A DNA stretch of 17,230 bases from Ectopseudomonas composti. GTDB taxonomy: Bacteria > Pseudomonadota > Gammaproteobacteria > Pseudomonadales > Pseudomonadaceae. Numbering within the stretch: position 1 is the first letter of the stretch; every line of letters starts with the position of its first letter. The stretch spans positions 1 to 17,230 of the forward strand of contig CAMPIF010000028.1 of assembly GCA_946886245.1 (NCBI GenBank). Reading direction: 5' to 3'. Below the pieces are notes generated by a model. It was not told the DNA's origin and did not search any database. It saw nothing but the letters and a program-made list of their open reading frames with translations. Below are positions 7,462 to 14,919 of the stretch, piece by piece. The position numbers were made by a program, and so were the translations under genes.

Positions 7462-7767
7462 GATTCCCGAGCGGCTGGTCACTGGGCGCAGGCATTTTTG
7501 CTGCAGGGTTGTTGGCTTTCAGGAAGAGGACATCCGGCCCGATGCCGGTCAGCTGATTTGACCATTGATCCGCTTTTTGACTGGTCGCACAGAAATGATG
7601 GCGTTTTAACAGCTATCATCGCCCCCTCTCCGCAGTGTGTGGGCCCGGCGCCCGTCCTATCTGCCCTCTCGCATTCCAATAAAAACCCCGCATTCAAAGG
7701 GTTCAACCCGTTCCGGTGGCTTGTGCTTCCGGTGCATTGCCTTGTTCTCGAATTTTGGAGTACCGAC
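7462..7767. other. 306-nt leader region without a supported gene
   Basis: This stretch lies between the flagellar terminator and the PilJ-like gene. An open frame in phase with the downstream gene extends back to an ATG at 7441, but that ATG lies inside the terminator hairpin and the peptide is unlike a protein start, so I do not call it coding. A TTGACT at 7577-7582 has no good -10 partner. A GG-N10-GC pair (7599-7614) is only a weak sigma-54 resemblance. AATAAAAA at 7678-7685 fits the AAnAAnAA pattern but is far from the start codon. The promoter of the next gene probably lies here but I cannot place it. Confidence 0.5.
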
Positions 7768-8550
7768 GTGTTGAAGAAGTACCTGACTCTCCTCCTGCTT
7801 GCCTGCACCGCGCTGGTCAGCGTGCCCAGCCTGGCGCAGTTGAGCGATTCCGAAGCCATGAACATGGCCGGTCTGCAGCGCTCGCTGACCCAGCGCATGG
7901 CCAAGAACTACCTGATGATCGGTGCCGATGTGCGCGTGGATGCCGCCCAGCGCCAGCTGCAGGAAACCATCCAGCGTTTCGATGCCAGCCACAAAGCGCT
8001 TACCGAATATGCCCCTAACGCCGAGATCAAGGCCGCGCTGGCCAGGATCGACGGCACCTGGGCCACCTACCGTCAGCAGCTGGAAGCCCAACCGGAGCAG
8101 GCCAAGGCCGCCCAGATGCTCGCCACCAGTGAGGAACTGCTGCAGCAGACGCAGACCGTCAGTGCTCTGATGGGCAAACACCTGGGCGCCATGGGCGCAT
8201 CGGTACACCGCACCGGCTGGGCGCGCGTACAGACCCAGCGCATCGCCATGCTTTACATGGCCAAGTCCTGGCACGTGCAGGCGCCAGAACTGGACGCCAA
8301 GCTGGACACCGCCGTGAGTGACTTCGAAACCATCCTCAAGGAGCTGGAAGCCCGGGGTACGCCGAACGAGGAAATCGCCAACACCCAGCGTCGCGCTCGC
8401 GCCAACTGGAGCTTCACCCTCAAGGGCATCGACCTGCACGCCAACGAGGGCTTCGTCGGGACTGCCATCACCATCAGCACTGATTCGTTGTTCCGCCATC
8501 TCAACGAGCTGACCCGCCTGTACGCGGGCCTGCAGGCCAAAGAGGCCTGA
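7768..8550 (+). CDS. Secreted protein with two tandem PilJ/NarX-like sensor repeats
   Basis: The product is 260 aa from GTG 7768, chosen because TTGGAG (7755-7760) precedes it by 7 bases and the protein then begins with a clear Sec signal peptide (MLKKYLTLLLLACTALVSVPSLAQ). There is no later membrane segment, so it should be periplasmic or exported. Residues 34-50 (AGLQRSLTQRMAKNYLM) match the start of the PilJ N-terminal domain (type IV pili chemotaxis transducer and NarX-like sensors). The pattern recurs at residues 150-166 (GWARVQTQRIAMLYMAK), and the roughly 67 residues after each align, so the protein is an internal duplication. It contains no signalling output domain. The gene is followed 78 bases later by a diguanylate cyclase on the same strand. 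A ligand-binding accessory role is inference. Confidence 0.78.
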   Translation: MLKKYLTLLLLACTALVSVPSLAQLSDSEAMNMAGLQRSLTQRMAKNYLMIGADVRVDAAQRQLQETIQRFDASHKALTEYAPNAEIKAALARIDGTWATYRQQLEAQPEQAKAAQMLATSEELLQQTQTVSALMGKHLGAMGASVHRTGWARVQTQRIAMLYMAKSWHVQAPELDAKLDTAVSDFETILKELEARGTPNEEIANTQRRARANWSFTLKGIDLHANEGFVGTAITISTDSLFRHLNELTRLYAGLQAKEA

Positions 8551-8593
8551 TAGCCATTCGCTAGTTCGTCACCTTGGCGACCCGCTTTTGCGC

Positions 8594-8599
8594 TATAAA
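8594..8599 (+). promoter_or_regulatory. Possible -10 element for the PAS-GGDEF gene
   Basis: TATAAA lies 29 bases before the chosen start codon and would give a leader of about 20 bases containing the AGAGGTG ribosome binding site. The only -35 resemblance is TTGGCG at 8574-8579, with a 14-base spacer that is too short for a good sigma-70 promoter. The gene could equally be read through from the gene upstream, as no terminator was seen between them. Confidence 0.25.
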
Positions 8600-8628
8600 C
8601 AAGCGTTAGTCGGGCAGAGGTGACGGGC

Positions 8629-9600
8629 ATGAGCGAAGCAACTGATCAGGCGGTGTACAAGACCCTGCTGGAGTCCACCCGGGCGATTCCCTGGAAGATC
8701 GACTGGAAGACCATGACCTTCGCCTACATCGGCCCGCAGATCGAGACGCTGTTGGGCTGGTCGCAGGCCAGTTGGGTCAGCGCCGAGGACTGGGCGACGC
8801 GCATGCACCCGGACGACCGCGAGAAGGTGGTGGAGTTCTGCATCGCGCAGTCGCAGAACGGCGTCGATCATGAGGCCGACTACCGCGCGCTGACCGCCGC
8901 CGGCGATTACCTGTGGATTCGCGACGTGGTGCACGTGGTGCGCGACGATAACGGCGAGGTGGATTCGCTGATCGGCTTCATGTTCGACATCAGCGAGCGC
9001 AAGAAGACCGAAGAGCAGCTGCTGACCCTGCAGAAGCAGCTGGAGGAATACTCCTACAAGGACGGTCTCACCGGCGTGGCCAACCGGCGCATGTTCGACA
9101 GCGTGCTGGCCACCGAATGGGCCAATGCCCAGCGCACCCAGCAGCCGCTGTCGCTGATCCTGCTGGATATCGATCACTTCAAGCAGTTCAACGACCACTA
9201 CGGCCACCTCCAGGGCGACGACTGCCTGAAGAGCGTTGGCCAGGCACTGAGTCGCGCGGCCAGCCGGCCACGGGATTTCGTCGGCCGCTTCGGTGGCGAG
9301 GAGTTCGTCCTGGTGCTGCCGGAGACCGACGAGGCCGCCGCCCGCCATATCGCCGAGCGCTGCCGCCAGCAGGTGCGCCAGCAGCGCATTGCTCACGAGC
9401 GCTCTGCGGTGTCGTCCCTGCTCACCATCAGCCTCGGTGTCGGCACTATCGTGCCGGGCGCTCACGATCGCCCGCTGGATTTTCTCAACAGCATCGACAA
9501 GCTGCTCTACCAGGCCAAGCAACGCGGTCGTGACCGGCTTGAAGTAGCCAGAATGCCTGCTCGCTCGCAGCTGGATGGTGCCGCTGACGCCCGCGCTTGA
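8629..9600 (+). CDS. PAS-GGDEF diguanylate cyclase
   Basis: The 323-aa product makes cyclic di-GMP from two GTP and is predicted cytoplasmic, with no signal peptide or membrane segment. Residues about 10-125 form a PAS fold of the PAS_3 type (YIGPQIETLLGW, W..RMHPDDREKV, YLWIRDVVHVVRDDNG, FDISERK). A short coiled linker (EEQLLTLQKQLEEYSYKDGLTG) leads to the GGDEF domain. The active-site motif is GGEEF (222-226) and the inhibitory-site RxxD is RPRD (213-216), exactly five residues before it, so catalysis and product inhibition both look intact. ATG 8629 is chosen over GTG 8620 because AGAGGTG (8616-8622) is a correctly spaced ribosome binding site. The PAS ligand is unknown. Its place beside motility genes suggests control of swimming versus attachment, which is inference. 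Confidence 0.93.
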   Translation: MSEATDQAVYKTLLESTRAIPWKIDWKTMTFAYIGPQIETLLGWSQASWVSAEDWATRMHPDDREKVVEFCIAQSQNGVDHEADYRALTAAGDYLWIRDVVHVVRDDNGEVDSLIGFMFDISERKKTEEQLLTLQKQLEEYSYKDGLTGVANRRMFDSVLATEWANAQRTQQPLSLILLDIDHFKQFNDHYGHLQGDDCLKSVGQALSRAASRPRDFVGRFGGEEFVLVLPETDEAAARHIAERCRQQVRQQRIAHERSAVSSLLTISLGVGTIVPGAHDRPLDFLNSIDKLLYQAKQRGRDRLEVARMPARSQLDGAADARA

Positions 9601-9603
9601 GCA

Positions 9604-9626
9604 ATCGTTAACCTGGGCGTAACGAT
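9604..9626. promoter_or_regulatory. Candidate LysR-type operator (T-N11-A dyad) upstream of mdcA
   Basis: ATCGTTA (9604-9610) and TAACGAT (9620-9626) are perfect inverted repeats with a 9-base spacer. They contain the LysR-family T-N11-A arrangement (T9609, A9621). The centre lies about 64 bases before the predicted mdcA transcription start, the usual place for a LysR-type activator site. Malonate operons are often controlled by the LysR-type MdcR, but no regulator gene is in the window. It begins 4 bases after the GGDEF gene stop and has no T-run, so a terminator is less likely. Confidence 0.55.
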
Positions 9627-9642
9627 AGCGCGAGCTGCTTGA

Positions 9643-9672
9643 TTGATGACCACAGGGTCACGCTCCTAATGT
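9643..9672 (+). promoter_or_regulatory. Predicted sigma-70 promoter of the malonate operon
   Basis: TTGATG (9643-9648) and TAATGT (9667-9672) are separated by 18 bases, with an expected start near 9679. An inverted repeat, TGACC-N4-GGTCA (9647-9660), overlaps the -35 end and the spacer and could be a further protein-binding site. The -35 box is non-consensus, which suits an activator-dependent promoter. Confidence 0.45.
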
Positions 9673-9674
9673 GC

Positions 9675-9699
9675 CTCCACGACAGCGGAACTCGTGGAG
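9675..9699. promoter_or_regulatory. 8-bp dyad covering the mdcA ribosome binding site
   Basis: CTCCACGA (9675-9682) and TCGTGGAG (9692-9699) are perfect inverted repeats with a 9-base spacer. The right arm contains GTGGAG (9694-9699), the mdcA ribosome binding site. It may be an operator over the transcription start or an RNA hairpin masking the site. If transcription starts near 9679 most of the left arm is lost from the RNA, which favours an operator. Confidence 0.5.
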
Positions 9700-9705
9700 T
9701 CTTCA

Positions 9706-11367
9706 ATGACAACAACAATATCCCCACCGCCGCAGTGGTCGCGTCGTCGCGCTGAAAAAGCCCGGCGACTCGATCAGGTGCGCAACCTCGCCGATGGCGT
9801 GGTCCTGCCCAGCGACAAGATAGTCACTGCACTTGAGGCACTGATTGCCCCCGGTGATCGCGTGGTGCTCGAGGGCAACAATCAAAAACAGGCGGATTTT
9901 CTTTCCCGCTCGCTGGCCAAGGCCGATCCCGGCCGTCTGCACGACTTGCACATGATCATGCCCAGCGTCAGTCGCGCCGAGCACCTGGACCTGTTCGAGC
10001 GCGGCATCGCCCGCAAGCTCGACTTCTCCTTCGCCGGGCCGCAAAGCCTGCGCATCGGCCAACTGCTCGAAGACGGGCAGATGGAAGTCGGCGCCATTCA
10101 CACCTATATCGAGTTGTATTCGCGCCTGCTGGTGGACCTGATCCCCAACGTCGCGCTGGTCGCGGGCTTCCAGGCCGACCGCCACGGCAACATCTACACC
10201 GGCCCGAGCACCGAGGACACCCCGGCGCTGGTCGAGCCCACGGCCTTCTCCGACGGCATCGTGATCTTCCAGGTCAACGAGATCGTCGACGAGCTGCCAC
10301 GCGTGGACATTCCCGCGTCCTGGGTCGACTTCGTGGTGGTGGCCGACAAGCCCTTCTACATCGAACCGCTGTTCACCCGCGACCCGCGCCATATCAAGCC
10401 GGTGCATGTGTTGATGGCGATGATGGCGATTCGCGGCATCTACGAAAAACACAAGGTGCAGTCGCTCAACCATGGCATCGGCTTCAACACCGCCGCCATC
10501 GAACTGATCCTGCCGACCTACGGCGAATCGCTGGGCCTGAAAGGCAAGATCTGCCGCAACTGGACGCTCAACCCGCACCCGACGCTGATCCCGGCCATCG
10601 AGACCGGCTGGGTCGAGAGCGTGCACTGCTTCGGCACCGAGCTGGGCATGGAGGGCTACATCGCCCAGCGCCCGGACGTGTTCTTCACCGGCCGCGATGG
10701 CTCGATGCGTTCCAACCGCATGATGTGCCAGCTGGCCGGGCAGTACGCGGTCGACCTGTTCATCGGCGCCACCCTGCAGGTGGACGGCGAGGGCCATTCC
10801 TCCACCGTCACCCGTGGTCGTTTGGCCGGTTTCGGCGGTGCGCCGAACATGGGCCATGACCCGCGCGGTCGCCGTCACTCGACACCTGCCTGGCTGGACA
10901 TGCGCCCGGCCGACAGCGACGCGCCGCTGCTCGAGCGCGGCAAGAAGCTGGTGGTGCAGATGGTCGAGACCTTCCAGGAAGGCGGCAAACCCACCTTCGT
11001 CGAGCAACTCGATGCCGTCGACATGGCTAAGAAGGTCGGCATGCCGCTGGCGCCGATCATGATCTACGGCGATGACGTCACCCACCTGCTCACCGAGGAA
11101 GGCATCGCCTACCTGTATAAGGCGCGCACCCTGGAAGAGCGCCAGGCGATGATCGCGGCGGTGGCCGGCGTCACCGCCATCGGCCTGCGCCATGACCCGA
11201 AAGACACCGCGCGCATGCGCCGCGAAGGGCTGATCGCCCTGCCCGAGGATCTCGGCATCCGCCGCACCGATGCCAGCCGCGAACTGCTCGCGGCCAAGAG
11301 CATCGCCGAGCTGGTCGAGTGGTCGGGCGGCCTGTACAACCCGCCCGCCAAGTTCAGGAGCTGGTGA
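9706..11367 (+). CDS. mdcA: Malonate decarboxylase alpha subunit (acetyl-S-ACP:malonate ACP transferase)
   Basis: MdcA exchanges the acetyl group on the ACP subunit for malonate, the first half of the biotin-independent malonate decarboxylase cycle in the cytoplasm. The 553-aa length fits the family. ATG 9706 is chosen because GTGGAG (9694-9699) precedes it by 6 bases; a GTG at 9694 would start inside that site. The sequence has the CoA-transferase-like fold signals of Mdc[21 protein letters not shown] near residue 50, [19 protein letters not shown], and the glycine-rich stretch [20 protein letters not shown] from residue 376. It overlaps mdcB by one base. The first codons, ATG ACA ACA ACA ATA, form an AACAACAA motif that may be an Hfq/Crc target. 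Confidence 0.96.
   Translation: MTTTISPPPQWSRRRAEKARRLDQVRNLADGVVLPSDKIVTALEALIAPGDRVVLEGNNQKQADFLSRSLAKADPGRLHDLHMIMPSVSRAEHLDLFERGIARKLDFSFAGPQSLRIGQLLEDGQMEVGAIHTYIELYSRLLVDLIPNVALVAGFQADRHGNIYTGPSTEDTPALVEPTAFSDGIVIFQVNEIVDELPRVDIPASWVDFVVVADKPFYIEPLFTRDPRHIKPVHVLMAMMAIRGIYEKHKVQSLNHGIGFNTAAIELILPTYGESLGLKGKICRNWTLNPHPTLIPAIETGWVESVHCFGTELGMEGYIAQRPDVFFTGRDGSMRSNRMMCQLAGQYAVDLFIGATLQVDGEGHSSTVTRGRLAGFGGAPNMGHDPRGRRHSTPAWLDMRPADSDAPLLERGKKLVVQMVETFQEGGKPTFVEQLDAVDMAKKVGMPLAPIMIYGDDVTHLLTEEGIAYLYKARTLEERQAMIAAVAGVTAIGLRHDPKDTARMRREGLIALPEDLGIRRTDASRELLAAKSIAELVEWSGGLYNPPAKFRSW
9711..9718 (+). promoter_or_regulatory. Candidate Crc/Hfq (AAnAAnAA) site at the mdcA start
   Basis: AACAACAA begins 5 bases after the A of the mdcA start codon. 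Hfq with Crc represses translation in Pseudomonas by binding AAnAAnAA motifs near start codons of genes for less-preferred carbon sources. Malonate use is a plausible target. A 12-base string containing this motif, GACAACAACAAT (9708-9719), also occurs at the madL start. Confidence 0.5.
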
Positions 11368-12251
11368 TGAATGCACTCACTGCACTTCAGCCGCAGCTAT
11401 CGCTGTCGTTGGGCGATTGGCTGGCGGATTTAGCCGTCGACGCGCTGATCGACGAGGCCGACCTGTCGCCCAAGCCGGGCCTGGTCGACCGTCGCGGCAG
11501 CGGCGCCCACACGGATTTGCACCTGGGCCTGATGCACGCCTCGGCGCTGGCCTTGTGGCCGAGTTTCAAGGCCATGGCCGAGGCCGCGCAGCAACGCGGC
11601 GAGATCGACCAGACGCTGCGTGAAGACGTCGGCCGCATCGGCCGCGAAGGCGAGGTGGAGATGCTGCGCGTCACCGGCGGCGTCAACACTCACCGTGGCG
11701 CGATCTGGGCGCTGGGGCTGCTCGCAGCCGCAGCCGCGCTGGATCCCCGTGAGCCGGCGCCAGCGCAGGTCGCCCTGCGCGCCGCACGCCTGGCGCTGCT
11801 CAATGACCGCGCCGCGCCGCTCAGCGGCGACAGCCATGGCGCGCAGGTGTGCCGTCTGTACGGCGTGCATGGCGCTCGTGAGGAGGCGCAGCTTGGCTTC
11901 CCTGCGGTGATCCGACAGGCCCTGCCGCAACTGGCGCGCAGCCGAGCCGCCGGGGCAGGCGAGCAGAACGCCCGCCTCGATGCGCTGCTGGCGATCATGA
12001 CCCAGCTGGCCGACACCTGTGTGCTCTACCGCGCCGGCATGGCCGGGCTGAGCTGTATGCAGAGCGGTGCCCGCGCGGTGCTCGCCGCTGGCGGTTGCGC
12101 CAGCCTCGACGGACGTCGCCTGCTGCGTGACCTCGAACGCGACATGTTGCGCCTGCGCGCCTCGCCTGGCGGCGCTGCCGATCTGCTCGCCGCCACCCTG
12201 TTCCTCGACCGCCTGCAGCATGGCCTGCCGGCGCCGCTTGGGAGTCTGTGA
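11367..12251 (+). CDS. mdcB: Triphosphoribosyl-dephospho-CoA synthase MdcB
   Basis: MdcB makes 2'-(5''-triphosphoribosyl)-3'-dephospho-CoA from dephospho-CoA and ATP, the precursor of the ACP prosthetic group. The 294-aa product from ATG 11367 has the CitG/MdcB family motifs in order: [15 protein letters not shown] (36-50), [15 protein letters not shown] (103-117), and [20 protein letters not shown] followed by EAQLGFP. The start codon shares its A with the mdcA stop (TGATG), and AGGAG at 11356-11360 is the ribosome binding site, so translation is coupled. It is cytoplasmic, with no membrane segments. It differs from CitG only by context; the surrounding mdc genes decide the name. Confidence 0.94.
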   Translation: MNALTALQPQLSLSLGDWLADLAVDALIDEADLSPKPGLVDRRGSGAHTDLHLGLMHASALALWPSFKAMAEAAQQRGEIDQTLREDVGRIGREGEVEMLRVTGGVNTHRGAIWALGLLAAAAALDPREPAPAQVALRAARLALLNDRAAPLSGDSHGAQVCRLYGVHGAREEAQLGFPAVIRQALPQLARSRAAGAGEQNARLDALLAIMTQLADTCVLYRAGMAGLSCMQSGARAVLAAGGCASLDGRRLLRDLERDMLRLRASPGGAADLLAATLFLDRLQHGLPAPLGSL

Positions 12252-12252
12252 A

Positions 12253-12552
12253 ATGGAAACCCTGTCCTTTGAATTTCCCGCCGGGCAACCGGCGCAGAGC
12301 CGCGCGCTGGTGGGTTGTGTCGGCTCCGGCGACCTGGAGGTGCTGCTCGAACCCGGCCAGGCCGGCACCCTGGCCATCCAAGTGGTCACTTCGGTGAACG
12401 GCAGTGCGCCGCGCTGGCAATTGCTGTTCGAGCGCATGTTTCGCGAGCAGCAGCTGCCCGCGCTGAACATCTCCATTCATGATTTCGGCGCCACGCCGGG
12501 TGTGGTGCGCCTGCGCCTGGAACAGGGCCTGGAGGAACTGAACCATGGCTGA
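12253..12552 (+). CDS. mdcC: Malonate decarboxylase acyl carrier protein (delta subunit)
   Basis: This 99-aa protein is the acyl carrier subunit that shuttles acetyl and malonyl groups between MdcA and the MdcD/MdcE decarboxylase. The motif GCVGSGDLEVLLEP (residues 21-34) contains Ser25, the expected attachment residue for the phosphoribosyl-dephospho-CoA group; this is family knowledge, and the serine is present. The rest fits a small compact domain (TLAIQVVTSVNGSAPRWQLL, then LNISIHDFGATPGVVRLRLEQ). ATG 12253 lies one base after the mdcB stop, and GGGAG (12240-12244) lies at suitable spacing. The 3' end overlaps mdcD by 8 bases. Confidence 0.95.
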   Translation: METLSFEFPAGQPAQSRALVGCVGSGDLEVLLEPGQAGTLAIQVVTSVNGSAPRWQLLFERMFREQQLPALNISIHDFGATPGVVRLRLEQGLEELNHG

Positions 12553-13396
12553 GCAAGACATTGCGCGCCTGCTGGCGCAGCGCAGTTTTACCGAACTCGG
12601 TGCCCGCGAGCGTGCCCGCGCACTGCTCGATGCCGGCAGTTTCCGCGAGCTGCTCGACCCCTTTGCCCGGCTGATGTCGCCCTGGCTGCCCAAGCAGGGC
12701 ATCGTGCCGCAGGCCGATGACGGTGTGGTGGTGGCCAAGGGGCTGATCGATGGTCAGCCAGCGGTGGTCATCGCCATCGAAGGCGCCTTTCAGGGCGGCA
12801 GTCTGGGTGAAGTAGGCGGGGCGAAGATTGCCGGTGCCCTGGAGCTGGCCGCCGAAGACAACCGCAACGGCACGCCGACTCGCGCCGTGCTGCTGCTGGA
12901 AACCGGTGGCGTGCGCCTGCAGGAGGCCAACCTGGGCCTGGCGGCCATCGCCGAGATCCAGGCCGCCATCGTCGAACTGCGAGAGTTTCAGCCGGTGATC
13001 GGCCTGGTGGCCGGCCCGGTCGGCTGCTTCGGTGGCATGTCCATCGCTGCCGGGTTGTGCAGCTATCTGCTGGTGACCCGCGAAGCGCGCCTGGGCCTCA
13101 ACGGCCCGCAGGTGATCGAACAGGAAGCCGGGCTGGACGAATACGACTCGCGTGACCGTCCCTTCATCTGGAGCCTGACCGGCGGCGAACAGCGTTACGC
13201 CAGTGGCCTGGTCGACGGCTATGTCAGCGACGACGTGGAGGCGATCCGCGGCGAACTGCATGGGCTGTTCGCCAAGGGTAAACCCGTGCTGGAACGCAGC
13301 CGTCGCCACGCCTGGTTCCTCCAGCGCCTGCGCGCTGTCGACACGTCCGTCCAGGCCGATGCCGCTGCCGTGCGCAGCGCCTACCAGGGAGCATGA
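12545..13396 (+). CDS. mdcD: Malonate decarboxylase beta subunit (malonyl-S-ACP decarboxylase)
   Basis: MdcD, together with MdcE, removes CO2 from malonyl-S-ACP to regenerate acetyl-S-ACP. The 283-aa product has a carboxyltransferase (crotonase-like) fold, seen in GGSLGEVGGAKIAGALELAA (84-103), LLETGGVRLQEANLGLAAIA (118-137) and the oxyanion-type segment GPVGCFGGMSIAAGLCSY (157-174). ATG 12545 lies inside the end of mdcC, and the stop overlaps the mdcE start by 4 bases, so mdcC, mdcD and mdcE are tightly coupled, matching a fixed subunit ratio. No truncation or missing motif was noticed. Confidence 0.95.
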   Translation: MAEQDIARLLAQRSFTELGARERARALLDAGSFRELLDPFARLMSPWLPKQGIVPQADDGVVVAKGLIDGQPAVVIAIEGAFQGGSLGEVGGAKIAGALELAAEDNRNGTPTRAVLLLETGGVRLQEANLGLAAIAEIQAAIVELREFQPVIGLVAGPVGCFGGMSIAAGLCSYLLVTREARLGLNGPQVIEQEAGLDEYDSRDRPFIWSLTGGEQRYASGLVDGYVSDDVEAIRGELHGLFAKGKPVLERSRRHAWFLQRLRAVDTSVQADAAAVRSAYQGA

Positions 13397-14205
13397 ACAT
13401 GACAAACGCACAGGAACAACGCGGCCTGCACTGGTTTCAGGCCCTGACCGGTGATGCCCAGCCACAACAAGGGTTGCCTGCTTCGCTGCGGGTGGCCGAT
13501 GGCGAACTGGCCGGTCAGGCGGTGCGCTATCTGGCGGTTATCGCCGATGCCAGCAATCCCTTCCCCCGCGCCCGCAACGGTGAGGTTGGCCTGCTCGAAG
13601 GCTGGGGCCTGTCGCAGGCGGTGGACGAAGCCATCGAGGCAGATCGCGGCAACCCGCACAAACGGGCGCTGATCGCCATCGTCGACGTGCCCAGCCAGGC
13701 CTACGGCCGGCGTGAGGAGGCCTATGGCATCCATCAGGCACTGTCCGGCGCGGTGGACGCTTATGCCCGTGCCCGCCTGGCCGGCCATGCGGTGATCGGC
13801 CTGCTGGTGGGCAAGGCCATGTCCGGCGCCTTTCTCGCCCACGGCTACCAGGCCAATCGCCTGATCGCCCTGCGCGATGCCGGAGTCATGGTGCATGCCA
13901 TGGGCAAGGCCGCCGCCGCGCGCATCACCCTGCGTAGCGTCGATGAGCTGGAGGCGCTGGCCGCCAGCGTACCGCCCATGGCCTACGACCTGGACAACTA
14001 CGCCTCGCTGGGCCTGCTGGCGGAGGTGCTCGATGTGGAACAGGCCTCGCAGCCGACGGCCGCCGATCTGGCCCGCGTGCAGGACGCCCTGAATCGTGCC
14101 CTGGCCGACATCGCCGAGTCGCCGCGTGATCTGCGTAGCCGCCTGGGCGCCGCCAACCGCGTGGCTTCCACCCAGGTGCGCGAGGCTCTGCGCGCGCAGT
14201 GGTGA
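13393..14205 (+). CDS. mdcE: Malonate decarboxylase gamma subunit (co-decarboxylase)
   Basis: MdcE is the partner of MdcD in the decarboxylase half of the complex. The 270-aa product shows the family stretches NGEVGLLEGWGLSQAVDEAI, DVPSQAYGRREEAYGIHQAL and GLLVGKAMSGAFLAHGYQAN, the last probably contributing the active-site glycine-rich loop. Two starts are possible: ATG 13393 overlaps the mdcD stop as ATGA, and ATG 13399 lies 8 bases after AGGGA (13386-13390) and may be used instead. After the stop, the usual short junction to mdcG is replaced by a 78-base gap holding a REP doublet. Confidence 0.95.
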   Translation: MNMTNAQEQRGLHWFQALTGDAQPQQGLPASLRVADGELAGQAVRYLAVIADASNPFPRARNGEVGLLEGWGLSQAVDEAIEADRGNPHKRALIAIVDVPSQAYGRREEAYGIHQALSGAVDAYARARLAGHAVIGLLVGKAMSGAFLAHGYQANRLIALRDAGVMVHAMGKAAAARITLRSVDELEALAASVPPMAYDLDNYASLGLLAEVLDVEQASQPTAADLARVQDALNRALADIAESPRDLRSRLGAANRVASTQVREALRAQW

Positions 14206-14208
14206 AAC

Positions 14209-14270
14209 GTAGGGCGGGTGAAACCCGCCAACTCTGAATGACGTGAAATGGCGGGTTGCACTCGCCCTAC
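14209..14270. repeat. REP doublet 3 (GTAGGGCGGGT family) between mdcE and mdcG
   Basis: Arms 14209-14230 and 14249-14270 are 22-base inverted repeats with two mismatches, one of them a G-U pair in RNA, and an 18-base spacer. The left arm is GTAG plus a perfect 7-bp stem GGCGGGT/ACCCGCC; the right arm has the same stem with one wobble and ends in CTAC. It has the same architecture as the two elements before flgG but a third stem sequence. It begins 3 bases after the mdcE stop and ends where the mdcG ribosome binding site begins, so it was accepted inside an operon without breaking a gene. Confidence 0.83.
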
Positions 14271-14283
14271 AGAGGAAATACCG

Positions 14284-14919
14284 ATGCACCCGACACCCCG
14301 TCCACATGATCTGCTCTGGGGCCTGCGTCCTGAGCACCTGCCGCAGGAGGCGCCGGCCTGGGCTCGCGCCGCCCTGGGCGGGCATGTGCCGGTGGTGGTG
14401 CGCCGTGCGCCGGCTGACAGCGGATGGGTCGCGGTGGGTATTCGTGGCTCCGCACGTGAACAGCGGCATGCCACCTGGATGCGGGTGAGCGAGATCAGCC
14501 GTCGGGTCAGCCCACAGGCCGTGGCCCGGGCCGGGCGCTGGCGTAGCCACGCTCAGCCGCACTGGCCGGCGTTGCGAGCCTTGAGCCAGTTGGCGCCCCG
14601 TTTCGATGCCCTGGGCCTGGCCTGGGGCGTGACCGGCAGCCTGGGCTTCGAACTGGCCAGCGGTATCAGCGCCGCCCACCCGGATAGCGATCTCGACTTG
14701 TCGTTACGCGCGCCCGATCAGCTTTCTCGCGCCGAGGCGCGCACATTGTGCGTTCTGCTGGATGCCGCGCCGGGTCGTATCGACCTGCAACTGGAAACGC
14801 CTTGCGGCGCTGTGGCGCTGCGTGAGTGGGCCAGCGAGGCGCCGCGCGTCCTGCTGAAAACCCAGAATGGCCCATTGCTGGTCAGCGACCCTTGGCAACT
14901 GCAGCAGGTGGCGGCGTGA
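14284..14919 (+). CDS. mdcG: Phosphoribosyl-dephospho-CoA transferase MdcG (holo-ACP synthase)
   Basis: MdcG is the nucleotidyltransferase that attaches the triphosphoribosyl-dephospho-CoA made by MdcB to the serine of MdcC. The 211-aa product starts at ATG 14284, with AGAGGA (14271-14276) 7 bases upstream; an ATG at 14248 would begin inside the REP doublet and is rejected. The nucleotidyltransferase motif GVTGSLGFELASG (115-127) is followed by HPDSDLDLS, with acidic residues Asp134, Asp136 and Asp138 as probable metal ligands. The tail RVLLKTQNGPLLVSDPW is typical of MdcG. It ends by overlapping the mdcH start. Confidence 0.93.
   Translation: MHPTPRPHDLLWGLRPEHLPQEAPAWARAALGGHVPVVVRRAPADSGWVAVGIRGSAREQRHATWMRVSEISRRVSPQAVARAGRWRSHAQPHWPALRALSQLAPRFDALGLAWGVTGSLGFELASGISAAHPDSDLDLSLRAPDQLSRAEARTLCVLLDAAPGRIDLQLETPCGAVALREWASEAPRVLLKTQNGPLLVSDPWQLQQVAA

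Noticed and set aside
7599..7614. Possible sigma-54 promoter (TGGC and GCT with GG-N10-GC spacing)
   Set aside because: Only the core dinucleotides fit; the -12 half lacks TTGC, and the match is expected by chance in GC-rich DNA.
7441..7767. In-frame N-terminal extension of the PilJ-like protein from ATG 7441
   Set aside because: The ATG lies in the terminator hairpin and the extension would bury the signal peptide; GTG 7768 has a proper ribosome binding site.
8567..8625. CGTCACC and GGTGACG inverted repeat around the PAS-GGDEF leader
   Set aside because: The 7-bp arms are 45 bases apart with no supporting structure; chance occurrence is likely in this composition.
9703..11376. Minus-strand open frame of 557 codons covering all of mdcA
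   Set aside because: It mirrors mdcA almost exactly, as expected when third codon positions are G or C and stop codons are rare on the opposite strand. No domain is recognised.
14248..14283. Upstream ATG extending MdcG by 12 residues
   Set aside because: It would start inside the REP doublet and has no ribosome binding site; ATG 14284 has AGAGGA at correct spacing and the family-like N-terminus.
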